From: a virus
Reading direction: 5' to 3' (one strand)
Length of the DNA: 51,749 nt
IMG/VR virus record: IMGVR_UViG_3300025012_000122
Coordinates: 1-51,749 of that record
The position numbers were made by a program, and so were the translations under genes. Positions 15,144 to 23,712 of this stretch are shown piece by piece. The notes under the pieces were generated by a model. It worked only from the letters and a program-made list of their open reading frames with translations, ran no database searches and had not been told where the DNA came from. The stretch's first letter is position 1. Each line of letters opens with the position of its first letter.

Positions 15144-15753
15144 AAACTATCGACAAATTCTCGAAAGACGTAAGGGACAACTAGAACAGTGTGAAGGTAT
15201 GATAACCAACACACTGAACAACCTCAACCGGTTACAAACAGAACAACACGAAATCGAACAGGCACAAGCTGTTATCATGGAAACGGCGCAACAAACCCAA
15301 CAGCAATTAGAGTTTCACATAAGCAACCTTGTGTCACTTGCACAAGCAGCAGTGTTTGACGATCCTTACACCTGTCAGATAGAGTTTGTGCAACGCCGCA
15401 ACCAAACGGAGTGCGATATCTCTCTGGTAAGAAACGGCGCTAAGGTAGAAGATCCGTTGAACGGTGCGGGAGGGGGTGCTTGCGACGTGGCGGGGTTTGG
15501 CTTGAGGGTTGCCCTTTGGAGCCTGAAACGACCCCATACGAGGCCGATCTTAGTATTGGACGAACCTATGCGTCACCTTAAAGGGAAGGAGGCTAATATA
15601 AGGGCTATTCAAATGATTAAGCAGGTAGCCGACAAGTTAGGTCTTCAAATCATCATGGTTGCGGACGAGCGTGTACCCTTATCTGAAATTGAACAAGGTG
15701 CGGATAATGTTATCACAATAGGAATTAAAGGAGGTGTTAGTTATGTCGTATGA
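15133..15753 (+). CDS. SbcC/Rad50-like ATPase, C-terminal half
   Basis: A 206-residue protein that completes the split Rad50. The N-terminal ~85 residues are coiled coil (LERRKGQLEQCEG onward, Gln-rich). Then comes the C-lobe of an ABC ATPase: the signature region NGAGGGACDVAGFGLRVALW, Walker B PILVLDEPM (catalytic E), the D-loop region RHLKGKEA and the IIMVADE strand where the switch histidine of other family members is replaced. It cannot bind ATP alone because Walker A is in the gene at 12048. The start at ATG 15133 overlaps the previous gene; no clear ribosome binding site, so coupling is likely. No cysteine pair for a second half-hook is visible. Confidence 0.88.
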   Translation: MSGRNYRQILERRKGQLEQCEGMITNTLNNLNRLQTEQHEIEQAQAVIMETAQQTQQQLEFHISNLVSLAQAAVFDDPYTCQIEFVQRRNQTECDISLVRNGAKVEDPLNGAGGGACDVAGFGLRVALWSLKRPHTRPILVLDEPMRHLKGKEANIRAIQMIKQVADKLGLQIIMVADERVPLSEIEQGADNVITIGIKGGVSYVV

Positions 15754-16429
15754 AACAGACAAGCAGGAATATTTTGAAAAGGTTGGTGCGAGGAGCTTAC
15801 CTTTCGTGTTAAGAAAACTCGCTGATCAACAAGACCGCCGCGACCCTGAATTTGGTAGGGATTGGGAAGTTTTGCGCTACATTGCCGATTACATCGAAGA
15901 TCAACAAACACAAATCACTGGTAAAATTGACCTTAAACTTGACGAGATGTTGGAGAAAATGACGAACGGGGAAGAATTGAAGGATTTTGTAACTTGTGAG
16001 GGGGTTGTTCAGTTCGCAAGGATACACAGCAAAGCGGTTATGCCCCACTTCGCACATAAAGGGGATTCGGGGTTTGACCTCTACACGTTGGACACGGTTA
16101 TTTTAGGTGCAGGGGAAAGACGCATACTCCCCACCGGCTTAAAGGTTTGTCTGCCTGAAGGGTTTGAGATTCAAATAAGACCCCGTAGCGGTATATCAGC
16201 TAAAACACCCCTTACGGTTTTGTTGGGAACTGTAGACAGTGGTTACAGGGGGGAGATAGGGGTTATAGTTCACAACACTTCCAAAGGGGAATATGTTATC
16301 AAGGAGGGGGAACGAATAGCACAGGGGGTTGTTATGCGTGTTCCGCATGTAGTGTTTATGGAAATAGCAGAGAAGGATTTACCCCCTAGTTCCAGAGGTA
16401 CCAATGGTTTCGGGAGTACCGGTAAGTAA
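15743..16429 (+). CDS. dut: dUTPase with N-terminal extension
   Basis: Hydrolyses dUTP to dUMP and pyrophosphate, keeping uracil out of phage DNA. All five trimeric dUTPase motifs are present in the 228-residue protein: I GDSGFDLYT (~107-115), II PRSGIS (147-152), III GTVDSGYRGEIGVIVHN (162-178), IV EGERIAQGV (188-196) and V RGTNGFGSTGK (218-228). The first ~90 residues are an added helical domain not found in standard ~150-residue enzymes. The ATG at 15743 has AAAGGAGG at 15727-15734. It is the last gene before a strong bidirectional terminator. Confidence 0.94.
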   Translation: MSYETDKQEYFEKVGARSLPFVLRKLADQQDRRDPEFGRDWEVLRYIADYIEDQQTQITGKIDLKLDEMLEKMTNGEELKDFVTCEGVVQFARIHSKAVMPHFAHKGDSGFDLYTLDTVILGAGERRILPTGLKVCLPEGFEIQIRPRSGISAKTPLTVLLGTVDSGYRGEIGVIVHNTSKGEYVIKEGERIAQGVVMRVPHVVFMEIAEKDLPPSSRGTNGFGSTGK

Positions 16430-16432
16430 AAG

Positions 16433-16470
16433 AAAAGCCCTTCTACCGTAACTTTGATAGAAGGGCTTTT
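16433..16470. terminator. Bidirectional rho-independent terminator
   Basis: AAAAGCCCTTCTA (16433-16445) and TAGAAGGGCTTTT (16458-16470) form a perfect 13-bp stem with a 12-base loop and T-runs on both strands. It ends both the leftward structural operon and the rightward replication operon. Confidence 0.93.
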
Positions 16471-16479
16471 CCACGTCCT

Positions 16480-16917
16480 TTATTCTTCGATTTCCAGAAA
16501 GAAACCTATGGTGGCCGCTGCTGCGTTGGAGTTGGATAGTGCCAACAGGTACGTTGTGGAAGGTTTGAGAATCCACTCACCGTGCATCTTCAACTCATTT
16601 GCTGCGACAGGTACAAGGATACCCTCAAGTGTTATCGCGTCCGGTCCACCGTCCACCGTTACGTCAGGATAGGATTTCACGATTGTACCAGCAGTACCCG
16701 ACAGGGAACGTTGCTTGTTACGTAACGGGAGGGTTGATTCAGCAGCATCGGTATATGTGTAGTTTTCCAACAGTGAGATTGACACCGTGGGTTTGTCACT
16801 GGAAAACACAGGTGCTTTGAGTGTTACCGGTTTACCTGCTGGGGTGATTATCTTCAACGCACCTACTTTGGCTGTTTGTATGGCAATGTTGCCAGATAGG
16901 ATAAATGTTTCTTTCAC
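16480..16917 (-). CDS. Putative structural protein, beta-rich (145 aa)
   Basis: The last gene of the leftward structural block. The protein is beta-rich, with alternating Val/Ile/Thr strands (GNIAIQTAKVGALKIITPAG; TVDGGPDAITLEGILVPVAA) and a C-terminal segment TTYLLALSNSNAAAATIGFFLEIEE. That segment resembles the jelly-roll subunits found in phage head-decoration or tail-adhesin proteins. A virion or receptor-related role is inferred from this and from its place beyond the lysis genes. I do not recognise the family. Confidence 0.6.
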   Translation of the reverse strand: MKETFILSGNIAIQTAKVGALKIITPAGKPVTLKAPVFSSDKPTVSISLLENYTYTDAAESTLPLRNKQRSLSGTAGTIVKSYPDVTVDGGPDAITLEGILVPVAANELKMHGEWILKPSTTYLLALSNSNAAAATIGFFLEIEE

Positions 16918-16935
16918 TGTTTCTACTCCTTTTGT

Positions 16936-17343
16936 TTAGGGTTGTGTTACTACCGGCTTACCGTCTACGATTCCGTCAACCTTCTCTCTCGCCCACCATC
17001 CACCTACCCTAACCCCCGCCCACATAATCCACCTTCTCCATGCAGGTTGTTTTTCAGCTTTCATAGCATCGTCAAAGATCCAGTCACAACGCTTTCTACT
17101 GATGTTGGTCATACGATACAGATAGTCATGGATGACAGCCGCTTCATGTACCTTGTTACCACACAAGGCGTACATGATTGGAAGGAAGCGGGGAACTGAA
17201 GCAAAGTCGGTTACGAAACCCGCAGGGACATTGATAACTTGACCGTCACTTGTCCTATAAGCAAAATCAGCGTTCAGCTTATGATCGTCATGACCTACCG
17301 GAGTTGTGTCAAGTTCACTCAGAAACACACCTTTGTTACTCAT
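16936..17343 (-). CDS. DUF1353 family protein
   Basis: A 135-residue protein with the DUF1353 pattern: VPAGFVTDFASVPRFLP, then a helix ending AAVIHDYLYRMT, CDWIFDDAMKAE, and a C-terminal aromatic/glycine segment (RRWIMWAGVRVGGWWA). The conserved His-Asp and Asp pairs suggest a metal-dependent hydrolase-like site, but no activity is known to me. This family is common next to phage lysis genes. Its start overlaps the endolysin stop (ATGA), so the two are co-translated. Confidence 0.85.
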   Translation of the reverse strand: MSNKGVFLSELDTTPVGHDDHKLNADFAYRTSDGQVINVPAGFVTDFASVPRFLPIMYALCGNKVHEAAVIHDYLYRMTNISRKRCDWIFDDAMKAEKQPAWRRWIMWAGVRVGGWWAREKVDGIVDGKPVVTQP

Positions 17344-18014
17344 GCGGTAGCCTCCATTGCAGATTTAATTTCAGTAACTTCTTTTTCGTCAAGTCTTCCG
17401 TCTTTAGCAGCGGCTCTTACCATTGCTATGATATTGGGAGGTTGGCCGTCCCGATTCAACCAACCCGTCAAAAACTGTATCTGTGACGGTGTGTTATGTG
17501 CAACGTCAAGTCTGTGTGCGCCAGCAATATCAGAAGCTCTTGAAATGAACAGTATGGGTTTCATACCGTTGATTGCTGCAATACTCTTAGGTCCGATAGC
17601 ACCGTCTGGCGTAACCTTTGCTGCAAGCTGCGCCCACTTTGCACCACGACCCCCGGCGTTAACTACGTGATCGTAAATCCAGTTTGCTACCACTTGACTG
17701 TCTAACTCTGAGAGTCGGTAAGCGTCCCAAAAGTTGACCTTGTAGAACGATTTGACTAGCTCTTGTAGCGCCGGTATTGCCTGTAGGCGGGCATTAACCA
17801 CCTTGACCCATACCTTGTACGCCTTAGTGCCGTAAGGCGGCTGTATGGCTAATCCTGCGAGGCAATTACGAACATAGCGCCAACCTTCCCACTTAGGATG
17901 AAAGCTAGAGGCAATTCCACGGTAGGTCATTTTACCAATGTCGTGAGGGTTATTGGCAAACAGACCCTCATTCCCGTTGGTGATACTAAATGCCGGTTCA
18001 AACTTTGCACTCAT
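17340..18014 (-). CDS. Endolysin, glycoside hydrolase 108-like
   Basis: A 224-residue muramidase-type lysin that would cut host peptidoglycan. The N-terminus (FEPAFSITNGNEGLFANNPHDIGKMTYRGIA) matches the catalytic region of GH108, with E16 as the likely catalytic acid (family E-G-G; here E-G-L). The C-terminal half has the peptidoglycan-binding type 3 pattern: IYDHVVNAG...AQLAAKV and PDGAIGPKSIAAIN. There is no signal peptide, so export depends on a holin, for which the next gene upstream is a candidate. Confidence 0.88.
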   Translation of the reverse strand: MSAKFEPAFSITNGNEGLFANNPHDIGKMTYRGIASSFHPKWEGWRYVRNCLAGLAIQPPYGTKAYKVWVKVVNARLQAIPALQELVKSFYKVNFWDAYRLSELDSQVVANWIYDHVVNAGGRGAKWAQLAAKVTPDGAIGPKSIAAINGMKPILFISRASDIAGAHRLDVAHNTPSQIQFLTGWLNRDGQPPNIIAMVRAAAKDGRLDEKEVTEIKSAMEATA

Positions 18015-18024
18015 TCACACCCCC

Positions 18025-18327
18025 TTATTCGTCCACATGACTTTTGTGGATCGCCTCATGTTGACCTATCAGATTGGAAAGCCGCTTGTCCAGTCGTCCG
18101 ATGTGTGACCACATACTTGTTGTCGTTGCTTCAAACTTTGTCGTTGATTCTTTGATTGTTTCACTCAGCTTGTCGATTGATGCTTCAATCCTGTTTACCA
18201 TTTCTGACTGTTGTTGTGCTTTGATGTTAGTATTCTGCCGCCACAAATAACCAATGATGCTGAATAACACTGTGAGAACTGAAAGATCACCCCACTTAAT
18301 ACCACTACCGACAGAACCTAAATCCAT
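18025..18327 (-). CDS. Holin candidate: single membrane helix plus coiled coil
   Basis: A 100-residue protein with one hydrophobic segment (LSVLTVLFSIIGYLW, about residues 15-30), followed by a long helical, coiled-coil-like stretch (MVNRIEASIDKLSETIKESTTKFEATTTSMW) and a charged C-terminus. It lies directly upstream of the endolysin in the same operon, so it is a good candidate for the holin that releases the lysin; a spanin-like protein is a weaker alternative. The assignment rests on topology and position only. Confidence 0.6.
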   Translation of the reverse strand: MDLGSVGSGIKWGDLSVLTVLFSIIGYLWRQNTNIKAQQQSEMVNRIEASIDKLSETIKESTTKFEATTTSMWSHIGRLDKRLSNLIGQHEAIHKSHVDE

Positions 18328-18363
18328 GTACGCCTACCTCCTCTGGTTTTGGAATGTGTGCTT

Positions 18364-21027
18364 CTAGTCTATGTAAACAACACCCTGCGCTGTCATTATT
18401 CTGGTACGTCCTGTTGTACGTTTTGCTAGTTGAATAACCACACCGTCAGAACATTTGATACGCACCCCACCACCGGAAGAAGCGTACATGCGCACTTGAT
18501 TAGCTGAAATGGGAGGAAGCTCTACGGGTTCCGCTACCGTTACTGTAACTGCGTTGGAAACTACAGGTGTTATGTCTCCCGTAAGTGCTGTGATTCTCAG
18601 CTTTACTTGATAGCTACCTGCGACAAGTCCGGTTACGGTATAAGTCTTACCTGTACCGGGAGTTTCGTCTGCAACTATCGTTGTCCAAGAAGTTCCGTTA
18701 TTGGTACTCAGGTCTAAGCGATAGTGATTACTTTCGTTGTCGCTTGTTCCGTATGTCAACACAGCACCGTCTGTTGTAGTAGACTGTACTGCTGGTTGTG
18801 ATGTGAATGTGGGAGGTTGATTAGATACAGGCAAAGTAATCACCACTGTATCACCCACCCCTGTGCTCACGTTCCCCGCCGCGTCCTTGGCCCATGCGTA
18901 GAGCGTTTTACTCCCTGCACTGGCAAACGTGTACTCAGTCGGAGCCGTCGCACTCCATCCTGCGTCTCCTGCGAGGGGAGAGGTTGCCGACTCGGTGAGC
19001 TTGTAACCCGTTACCGCCACATTGTCCATCGCCTCGGTAATCACGGCTACGGTCAGGCTGGATGAGGTTGAAGGGACGTTGAAGAAAGTGATTGTCGGTG
19101 CTGTTGCGTCGGACATCTCCATCGGTGGTATGTCTGCAGGGTCTGCGAAATACATTTCGTAACCTACAAACAGACTCGGAGAAGACGGCTTCACCGCCTC
19201 CGTTGAAGGGGGGTCGGAACTAACATACTGAGTGGTGTAGTCAATCGCTGAACCGTCATACTGTATTTCAACCTCTATTTGTGCGCGGGTAGCTGTATTC
19301 TCCGGTACTTCTATTATGGGCGCGTTAGTAACTGTGTCTACAGTAACATAATTGAGAATCGGTACTCCGTCTTGATCTATTATACGTGCCCTGAGTGTAC
19401 CATACTGCCGAAACCCATGAAAAACCACGTAAGCAACTCTAGTACCCGACGGCACTTCTACGGGTAAAGTTTTTGCCGTATGCAACGCTGTAGAAAAAGG
19501 TGGGGGTGTGTTACTGTTCCAGGGTTGAGGTAATAACATATCGTAGTCAAGTTCTTGTACTGGCAGACTACTGTAAAAAGCTGTGCTAGGCAAGAACGGA
19601 ACGGTATACCCTGAATGGAGCGTTGATGTGAAGCGGGTTATTGGTGTATTATTGCCTACATAACACAGACCTGTTAGAGTATGTTTTGCAGGGTTGTAGT
19701 TATCAAATCCACTGTATCCATCTTTGTAACCATACTGCGATGCTTGAGAGCCTGCCTGTTTTGCAGACCAGCCTGCATAATGCATAGGGGATGCGGTTTG
19801 AAATAACACATCTCCTATATCAATAAACTGACTTTCAGGGTTACTATAGTAGTTGCTGAGACATTGAAACTTCATCTTAAACTGAATCGGAAAATCGTAA
19901 TGATCGTGTGGGAATTTTTTACGGTATATGGGTAGATTGTGTTCAGTGCCCATAACTGTGTGAAGCACATCATCTAGATATACTCTGAGTTTTCTTTCAC
20001 TTGCTGTGTATCTAAAAGAAAACACGTTCCTCTGCAAGAACTGCATACGACGCCCCGGCGCCAAAGGGGAACTTGCTGAGTTGGTCATACTCCACGCAGT
20101 AGCTGCGAAGGCTGCTAATTCCCCGTCTATGTTACCGTAACGTGTGGCCCATACGGAGGTCCCATCCAGTGTAGGGGCGGTACTAAGATCGCTAAAATTA
20201 CCTGCCATTTCCGACGTTTTCCCGACATAAACATTATGCGCCGCATTATGACATACAAGTACTTCACACTGATCCCCGCTGGAGATACCTGTCTCCATCT
20301 GGTACAGACCACCTGACTGATCTAGTTGCCAGTTGTTTTGTAGTGAGGTGTTTGGGGCAGGGGTTCTTAAAGGTATATCTATGCGCCAATCGTGCCTTGG
20401 CGATAGTGCCTTGACCCCTTCAAAACCGCTCAAGTCGAAAATTATCTCTACGGTTTCTTCTTGTGCGTTTACCCCGTGCTTAATATCTCTATAGGTGACT
20501 TGGACGTAACTGCCCATGACCGCATCGGAATACTTATGCAGTGAGTAGAATTGTTGTGAATTATCCCACGGCCTGAATGACCCAGTAATCCAGTCACTGA
20601 ACTTGTCCACGGACCAATCTATCTGCTTTGAGAGGTTTGGGGGCGTTACTTCAATGGCGTCCTGCCAGGTTTTTAGCAACTCCTCATTACTGATGTCTGT
20701 GGCGGTACCGTTACTGTCGAATCGTACACAGCCTATCCTGTAGAGCCTGTTTGGTGCCAAGCCTGTGAGTGTTACGGACGTAGCCGCGCTGTCCGTAACG
20801 GAGCCTGCCTCAATAGCCTGTGTGTAGTTGTCCAGTGTTACCGACACGTCGTGAACATAAATACGATCAGTATATCCGGAGGGGAGTCCTCCAGGACCTG
20901 ACCCATACCCTATGACGGCTCCTGTAGATGTTACCGTATAGTCGGCGGGCTGGTTGTACGTGTCAATACCGGTGTAAAATTTTAGAGAGTGTGCTCTAAG
21001 TGCACCAATCTGAGGAGCCATAATCAT
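18364..21027 (-). CDS. Large tail/receptor-binding protein with Ig-like/FN3 modules (887 aa)
   Basis: Probably a distal tail fibre or adhesin. The 887-residue protein starts with a short conserved segment (MIMAPQIGALRAHSLKF), has a fibronectin-like unit at ~55-120, and a large beta-rich central domain (~130-620). Two Ig-like modules follow: one with DATAPTITFFNVP...AWAKDAAGNVS, and one FN3-like with NQPPTFTSQPAVQ...VTGLVAGSYQVKLRITA. The C-terminus ends in a short conserved strand set. There is AAGGAC just before the ATG at 21027; MIM versus the ATG two codons later cannot be separated. It could bind the host surface, next to the repeat-rich protein at 21067. Confidence 0.75.
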   Translation of the reverse strand: MIMAPQIGALRAHSLKFYTGIDTYNQPADYTVTSTGAVIGYGSGPGGLPSGYTDRIYVHDVSVTLDNYTQAIEAGSVTDSAATSVTLTGLAPNRLYRIGCVRFDSNGTATDISNEELLKTWQDAIEVTPPNLSKQIDWSVDKFSDWITGSFRPWDNSQQFYSLHKYSDAVMGSYVQVTYRDIKHGVNAQEETVEIIFDLSGFEGVKALSPRHDWRIDIPLRTPAPNTSLQNNWQLDQSGGLYQMETGISSGDQCEVLVCHNAAHNVYVGKTSEMAGNFSDLSTAPTLDGTSVWATRYGNIDGELAAFAATAWSMTNSASSPLAPGRRMQFLQRNVFSFRYTASERKLRVYLDDVLHTVMGTEHNLPIYRKKFPHDHYDFPIQFKMKFQCLSNYYSNPESQFIDIGDVLFQTASPMHYAGWSAKQAGSQASQYGYKDGYSGFDNYNPAKHTLTGLCYVGNNTPITRFTSTLHSGYTVPFLPSTAFYSSLPVQELDYDMLLPQPWNSNTPPPFSTALHTAKTLPVEVPSGTRVAYVVFHGFRQYGTLRARIIDQDGVPILNYVTVDTVTNAPIIEVPENTATRAQIEVEIQYDGSAIDYTTQYVSSDPPSTEAVKPSSPSLFVGYEMYFADPADIPPMEMSDATAPTITFFNVPSTSSSLTVAVITEAMDNVAVTGYKLTESATSPLAGDAGWSATAPTEYTFASAGSKTLYAWAKDAAGNVSTGVGDTVVITLPVSNQPPTFTSQPAVQSTTTDGAVLTYGTSDNESNHYRLDLSTNNGTSWTTIVADETPGTGKTYTVTGLVAGSYQVKLRITALTGDITPVVSNAVTVTVAEPVELPPISANQVRMYASSGGGVRIKCSDGVVIQLAKRTTGRTRIMTAQGVVYID

Positions 21028-21066
21028 TGTCCTTAAATGTTATCGAGGCGACTGGTCTGAACGTCG

Positions 21067-23688
21067 TTACGGTATCGGGATGGAGATGTTGTCGAGATGA
21101 ATCGCTCCAGCCAGACTGGTCATGCTGAACCGTATCACACCACCTGCCGGTATCGTTAGCGTATATGTGCTGCTGTTGTCATAACCTGCGGCATTACCCA
21201 CCTGCACATTGTCGATGTAGACCTTGACGGGTGTTGCTGCGGGTGAACCGGAGTCATGCTTTAGCGCGAACGTGAGGGTTCCTGCTACCATGGTCATGGT
21301 GCGCTCTACCCAAGCGGTGCCGGTTGATTCGGTGTCTCCCCCTCCCAGCACGAAGGACTGATACGCACTGGTGTAAAGGTTGTTGGCAATGTTGGCGTAT
21401 GCCCCGACACCAGAAGTCCCACTGATCCACCCGTCGTAGGTGGTGGCGTTCAGCGGCGCAGCATCCCAGTTTTGGGTATAGTAATTGGTAGACACAGCAA
21501 CCGGTGTCCCGCTAACCTCTGCTGACTCCGTACTACCCGCCCCGTTGATGGCCACAAGAGAGTAATAGTACGTGGTCCCGTTGGTGCGCCCCGTGTGTGT
21601 GTACGGGAGGGTGACACCGGTTATCGTGTTGCTGCGAGTCCCTGCTACGGTGCCCCATTTGAGGTCGTAGCTGGTTGCGCCCGCGCCGCCGGATGTGAGG
21701 GCGATCACGTTTGTGGTGTCGCCGGGGGTGACGCTGATGACGGGCTGAGTGGGGGCGGACAGTGCTACGGTAGTGACTGTAAACGTATCGCTAATTCCAC
21801 CTATTGTTAGTGTTGTATTTACTGCTGTGCTGTTGCTTGCAGAACTTGTCACCTTGACTTTGACAGTATCCCCGTTAACTACTGTTCCAGACGCGCTTGT
21901 GTAAGCTCCTCCGTTCTTACTGTATGTACCTCCGGATATAGAAATTGCTGTTGCTGCGTTTATACCCGCAACTGTTATCGTATTGGACTCTATGGCGGTA
22001 CTTACAGCAACGCCTGTTTGATCTGTAAATGTAAATGCATCCGGTGTGGTGTCTGACGCTGCTGCGGTAGTTGTGACTGTGAATGTGTCGCTTACTCCAC
22101 CTATGGTAAGAATCGCACTTACTGCGGTGCTGTTGCTTGCAGAACTTGTAACTTTTACCTTAACACTGTCACCATTACTTACCGTCCCTGAAGCAGCAGT
22201 ATAAGCGCCGTCATTTTTATTGTACTCACCGCCTGTTACGGAAATGGTAGCAGGGGAGTTGATACCAGCAACAGTTATTGCCGCCGACTCTATAGCCGTA
22301 CTTACAGCTACCCCAGTTTGGTCAACAAAGGTGAATGCGTTAGGTGTGGTATCAGTATTGGTGGTCACGTTGAAAGTATCGCTAACACCGCCTATGGTAA
22401 GGGTGCAATTAGTCTGCACTCCACCCGAAGCACTGGAAGTCTGACGCACCTTTACTGTATCCCCGTTTACCACTGTGCCAGTACTGGAAGTGTAACCCCC
22501 TCCGTTTTTACTATATTCACCGCCCGTTACAGATATTGCTGTTGACACGTTTATACCTGCAACAGTAATCGTGTTAGATTCGACAACGGTTGCAGAGTTG
22601 ACCCCTGTCTGATCGGTGAACGTGAAAGCGTTCGGTGTAGAATCTCCCGCTGCTACCGTTGTGGTTGTGAATGTGTCGCTCACGCCGCCGATAGTGAGAA
22701 TGGTGCTAACCGCTGTTGTGTTGACATTGGCTGAGGTATGGCGAACCTTTACCGTATCACCGTTCACAACAGTTCCGGCGGAAGCTGTATACGTACCGCC
22801 ATTCTTGCTATATTCGCCATTGGAAACTGTGATTGCTGTTGCTGCGTTTATACCCGCAACTGTTATCGTATTAGATTCGGTTACGGTGTTGAGTGCCACA
22901 CCGGTCTGATCTGTGAAGGTGAAAGCGTTAGGGGTCGTGTCCGTTGCTGCTGCTACGGTGGTAGAGGTAAACGTGTCAGACACACCCCCTACGGTAAGGG
23001 TTGTGTTAACCTCCGTGCTGTTGCTTGCAGAACTTGTATGTTTAACGCGCACAGTGTCACCATTTACGACCGTTCCCGCCGCACTGGTATACACCCCCCC
23101 ATTTTTACTAAACTCCCCGTTAGTGACGCTAATTGTAGCCGCTGAGTTTATTCCGCTGATTGTTATCAGATTGGATTCTATGGGAGTACTTACTGCTACA
23201 CCGGTTTGATCTGCGAACGTGAACGCTGCGGGAGTTGTGTCTGTTGAGGGTGTGCCGCTTTCTGCTGCTATGTCCGTTCTTACAACTACCGTGTAACCTG
23301 CCGCCCAAAGAGCATCTTCTTCAGCTTGACTATCAGCGGTACCTACCAAAATACCACTTGCTAACTTCCGCATGTTTTGTGTGATAAAATAAGCCCAATC
23401 TGCATCCCCTGCGCTTATTTCATACAGACCGTTGGAAGTAAACTCCCATGCAATAGCGTACTTCTGTTGAACCTTAGCCAAACCCTGATAGTTAGCTGTG
23501 AGTGTTAAGGATGTGTTGGAATTGACTGATTGTATGGTGTAGTGTGCGTTCTCCTTGAAAAACTTAAAAGAATCCCCCACATGTGCATTTGCCAACCATT
23601 CGGTACCGATGCCTGTAATGACAGCGGAGCCGGGAGTTGCCGAAGCTAACCCATGTGACCCATCATCCTCTGACTTATACTGCCCCAT
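21067..23688 (-). CDS. Tail fibre-like protein with five tandem Ig-like repeats (873 aa)
   Basis: The N-terminal ~145 residues (MGQYKSEDDGSHGLASATPGS..., a beta-rich stem) probably attach to the tail. Five ~98-residue repeats follow at about 150, 250, 349, 446 and 546. Each begins D-x-T-P-x-A-F-T-F-x-D-Q-T-G-V and holds GINxAxxIxVxxGxYSKNGG and LTIGGVSDTF. Then come an FN3-like unit (~645-735) and a C-terminal carbohydrate-binding-like beta domain with TLTIPAGGVIRFSM near the end. The repeats are similar at DNA level, so copy number may vary by recombination. The role in host binding is inferred from position in the tail block and architecture. Confidence 0.78.
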   Translation of the reverse strand: MGQYKSEDDGSHGLASATPGSAVITGIGTEWLANAHVGDSFKFFKENAHYTIQSVNSNTSLTLTANYQGLAKVQQKYAIAWEFTSNGLYEISAGDADWAYFITQNMRKLASGILVGTADSQAEEDALWAAGYTVVVRTDIAAESGTPSTDTTPAAFTFADQTGVAVSTPIESNLITISGINSAATISVTNGEFSKNGGVYTSAAGTVVNGDTVRVKHTSSASNSTEVNTTLTVGGVSDTFTSTTVAAATDTTPNAFTFTDQTGVALNTVTESNTITVAGINAATAITVSNGEYSKNGGTYTASAGTVVNGDTVKVRHTSANVNTTAVSTILTIGGVSDTFTTTTVAAGDSTPNAFTFTDQTGVNSATVVESNTITVAGINVSTAISVTGGEYSKNGGGYTSSTGTVVNGDTVKVRQTSSASGGVQTNCTLTIGGVSDTFNVTTNTDTTPNAFTFVDQTGVAVSTAIESAAITVAGINSPATISVTGGEYNKNDGAYTAASGTVSNGDSVKVKVTSSASNSTAVSAILTIGGVSDTFTVTTTAAASDTTPDAFTFTDQTGVAVSTAIESNTITVAGINAATAISISGGTYSKNGGAYTSASGTVVNGDTVKVKVTSSASNSTAVNTTLTIGGISDTFTVTTVALSAPTQPVISVTPGDTTNVIALTSGGAGATSYDLKWGTVAGTRSNTITGVTLPYTHTGRTNGTTYYYSLVAINGAGSTESAEVSGTPVAVSTNYYTQNWDAAPLNATTYDGWISGTSGVGAYANIANNLYTSAYQSFVLGGGDTESTGTAWVERTMTMVAGTLTFALKHDSGSPAATPVKVYIDNVQVGNAAGYDNSSTYTLTIPAGGVIRFSMTSLAGAIHLDNISIPIP
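21753..23241 (-). repeat. Five tandem ~300-bp repeats inside the tail fibre-like gene
   Basis: In-frame repeats encode the five Ig-like modules. Several blocks are nearly identical in DNA between copies, for example the GCTGTGCTGTTGCTTGCAG and CCCGCAACTGTTATCGTATT segments on the + strand. Expansion or loss by homologous recombination is expected. Confidence 0.85.
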
Positions 23689-23712
23689 ACAACCTCCTTG
23701 TTCTTAATTGAG

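Noticed and set aside
21753-23241. Regular repeats that could suggest a CRISPR array
   Set aside because: The ~300-bp period is in frame and codes for Ig-like modules; no short repeat-spacer pattern.
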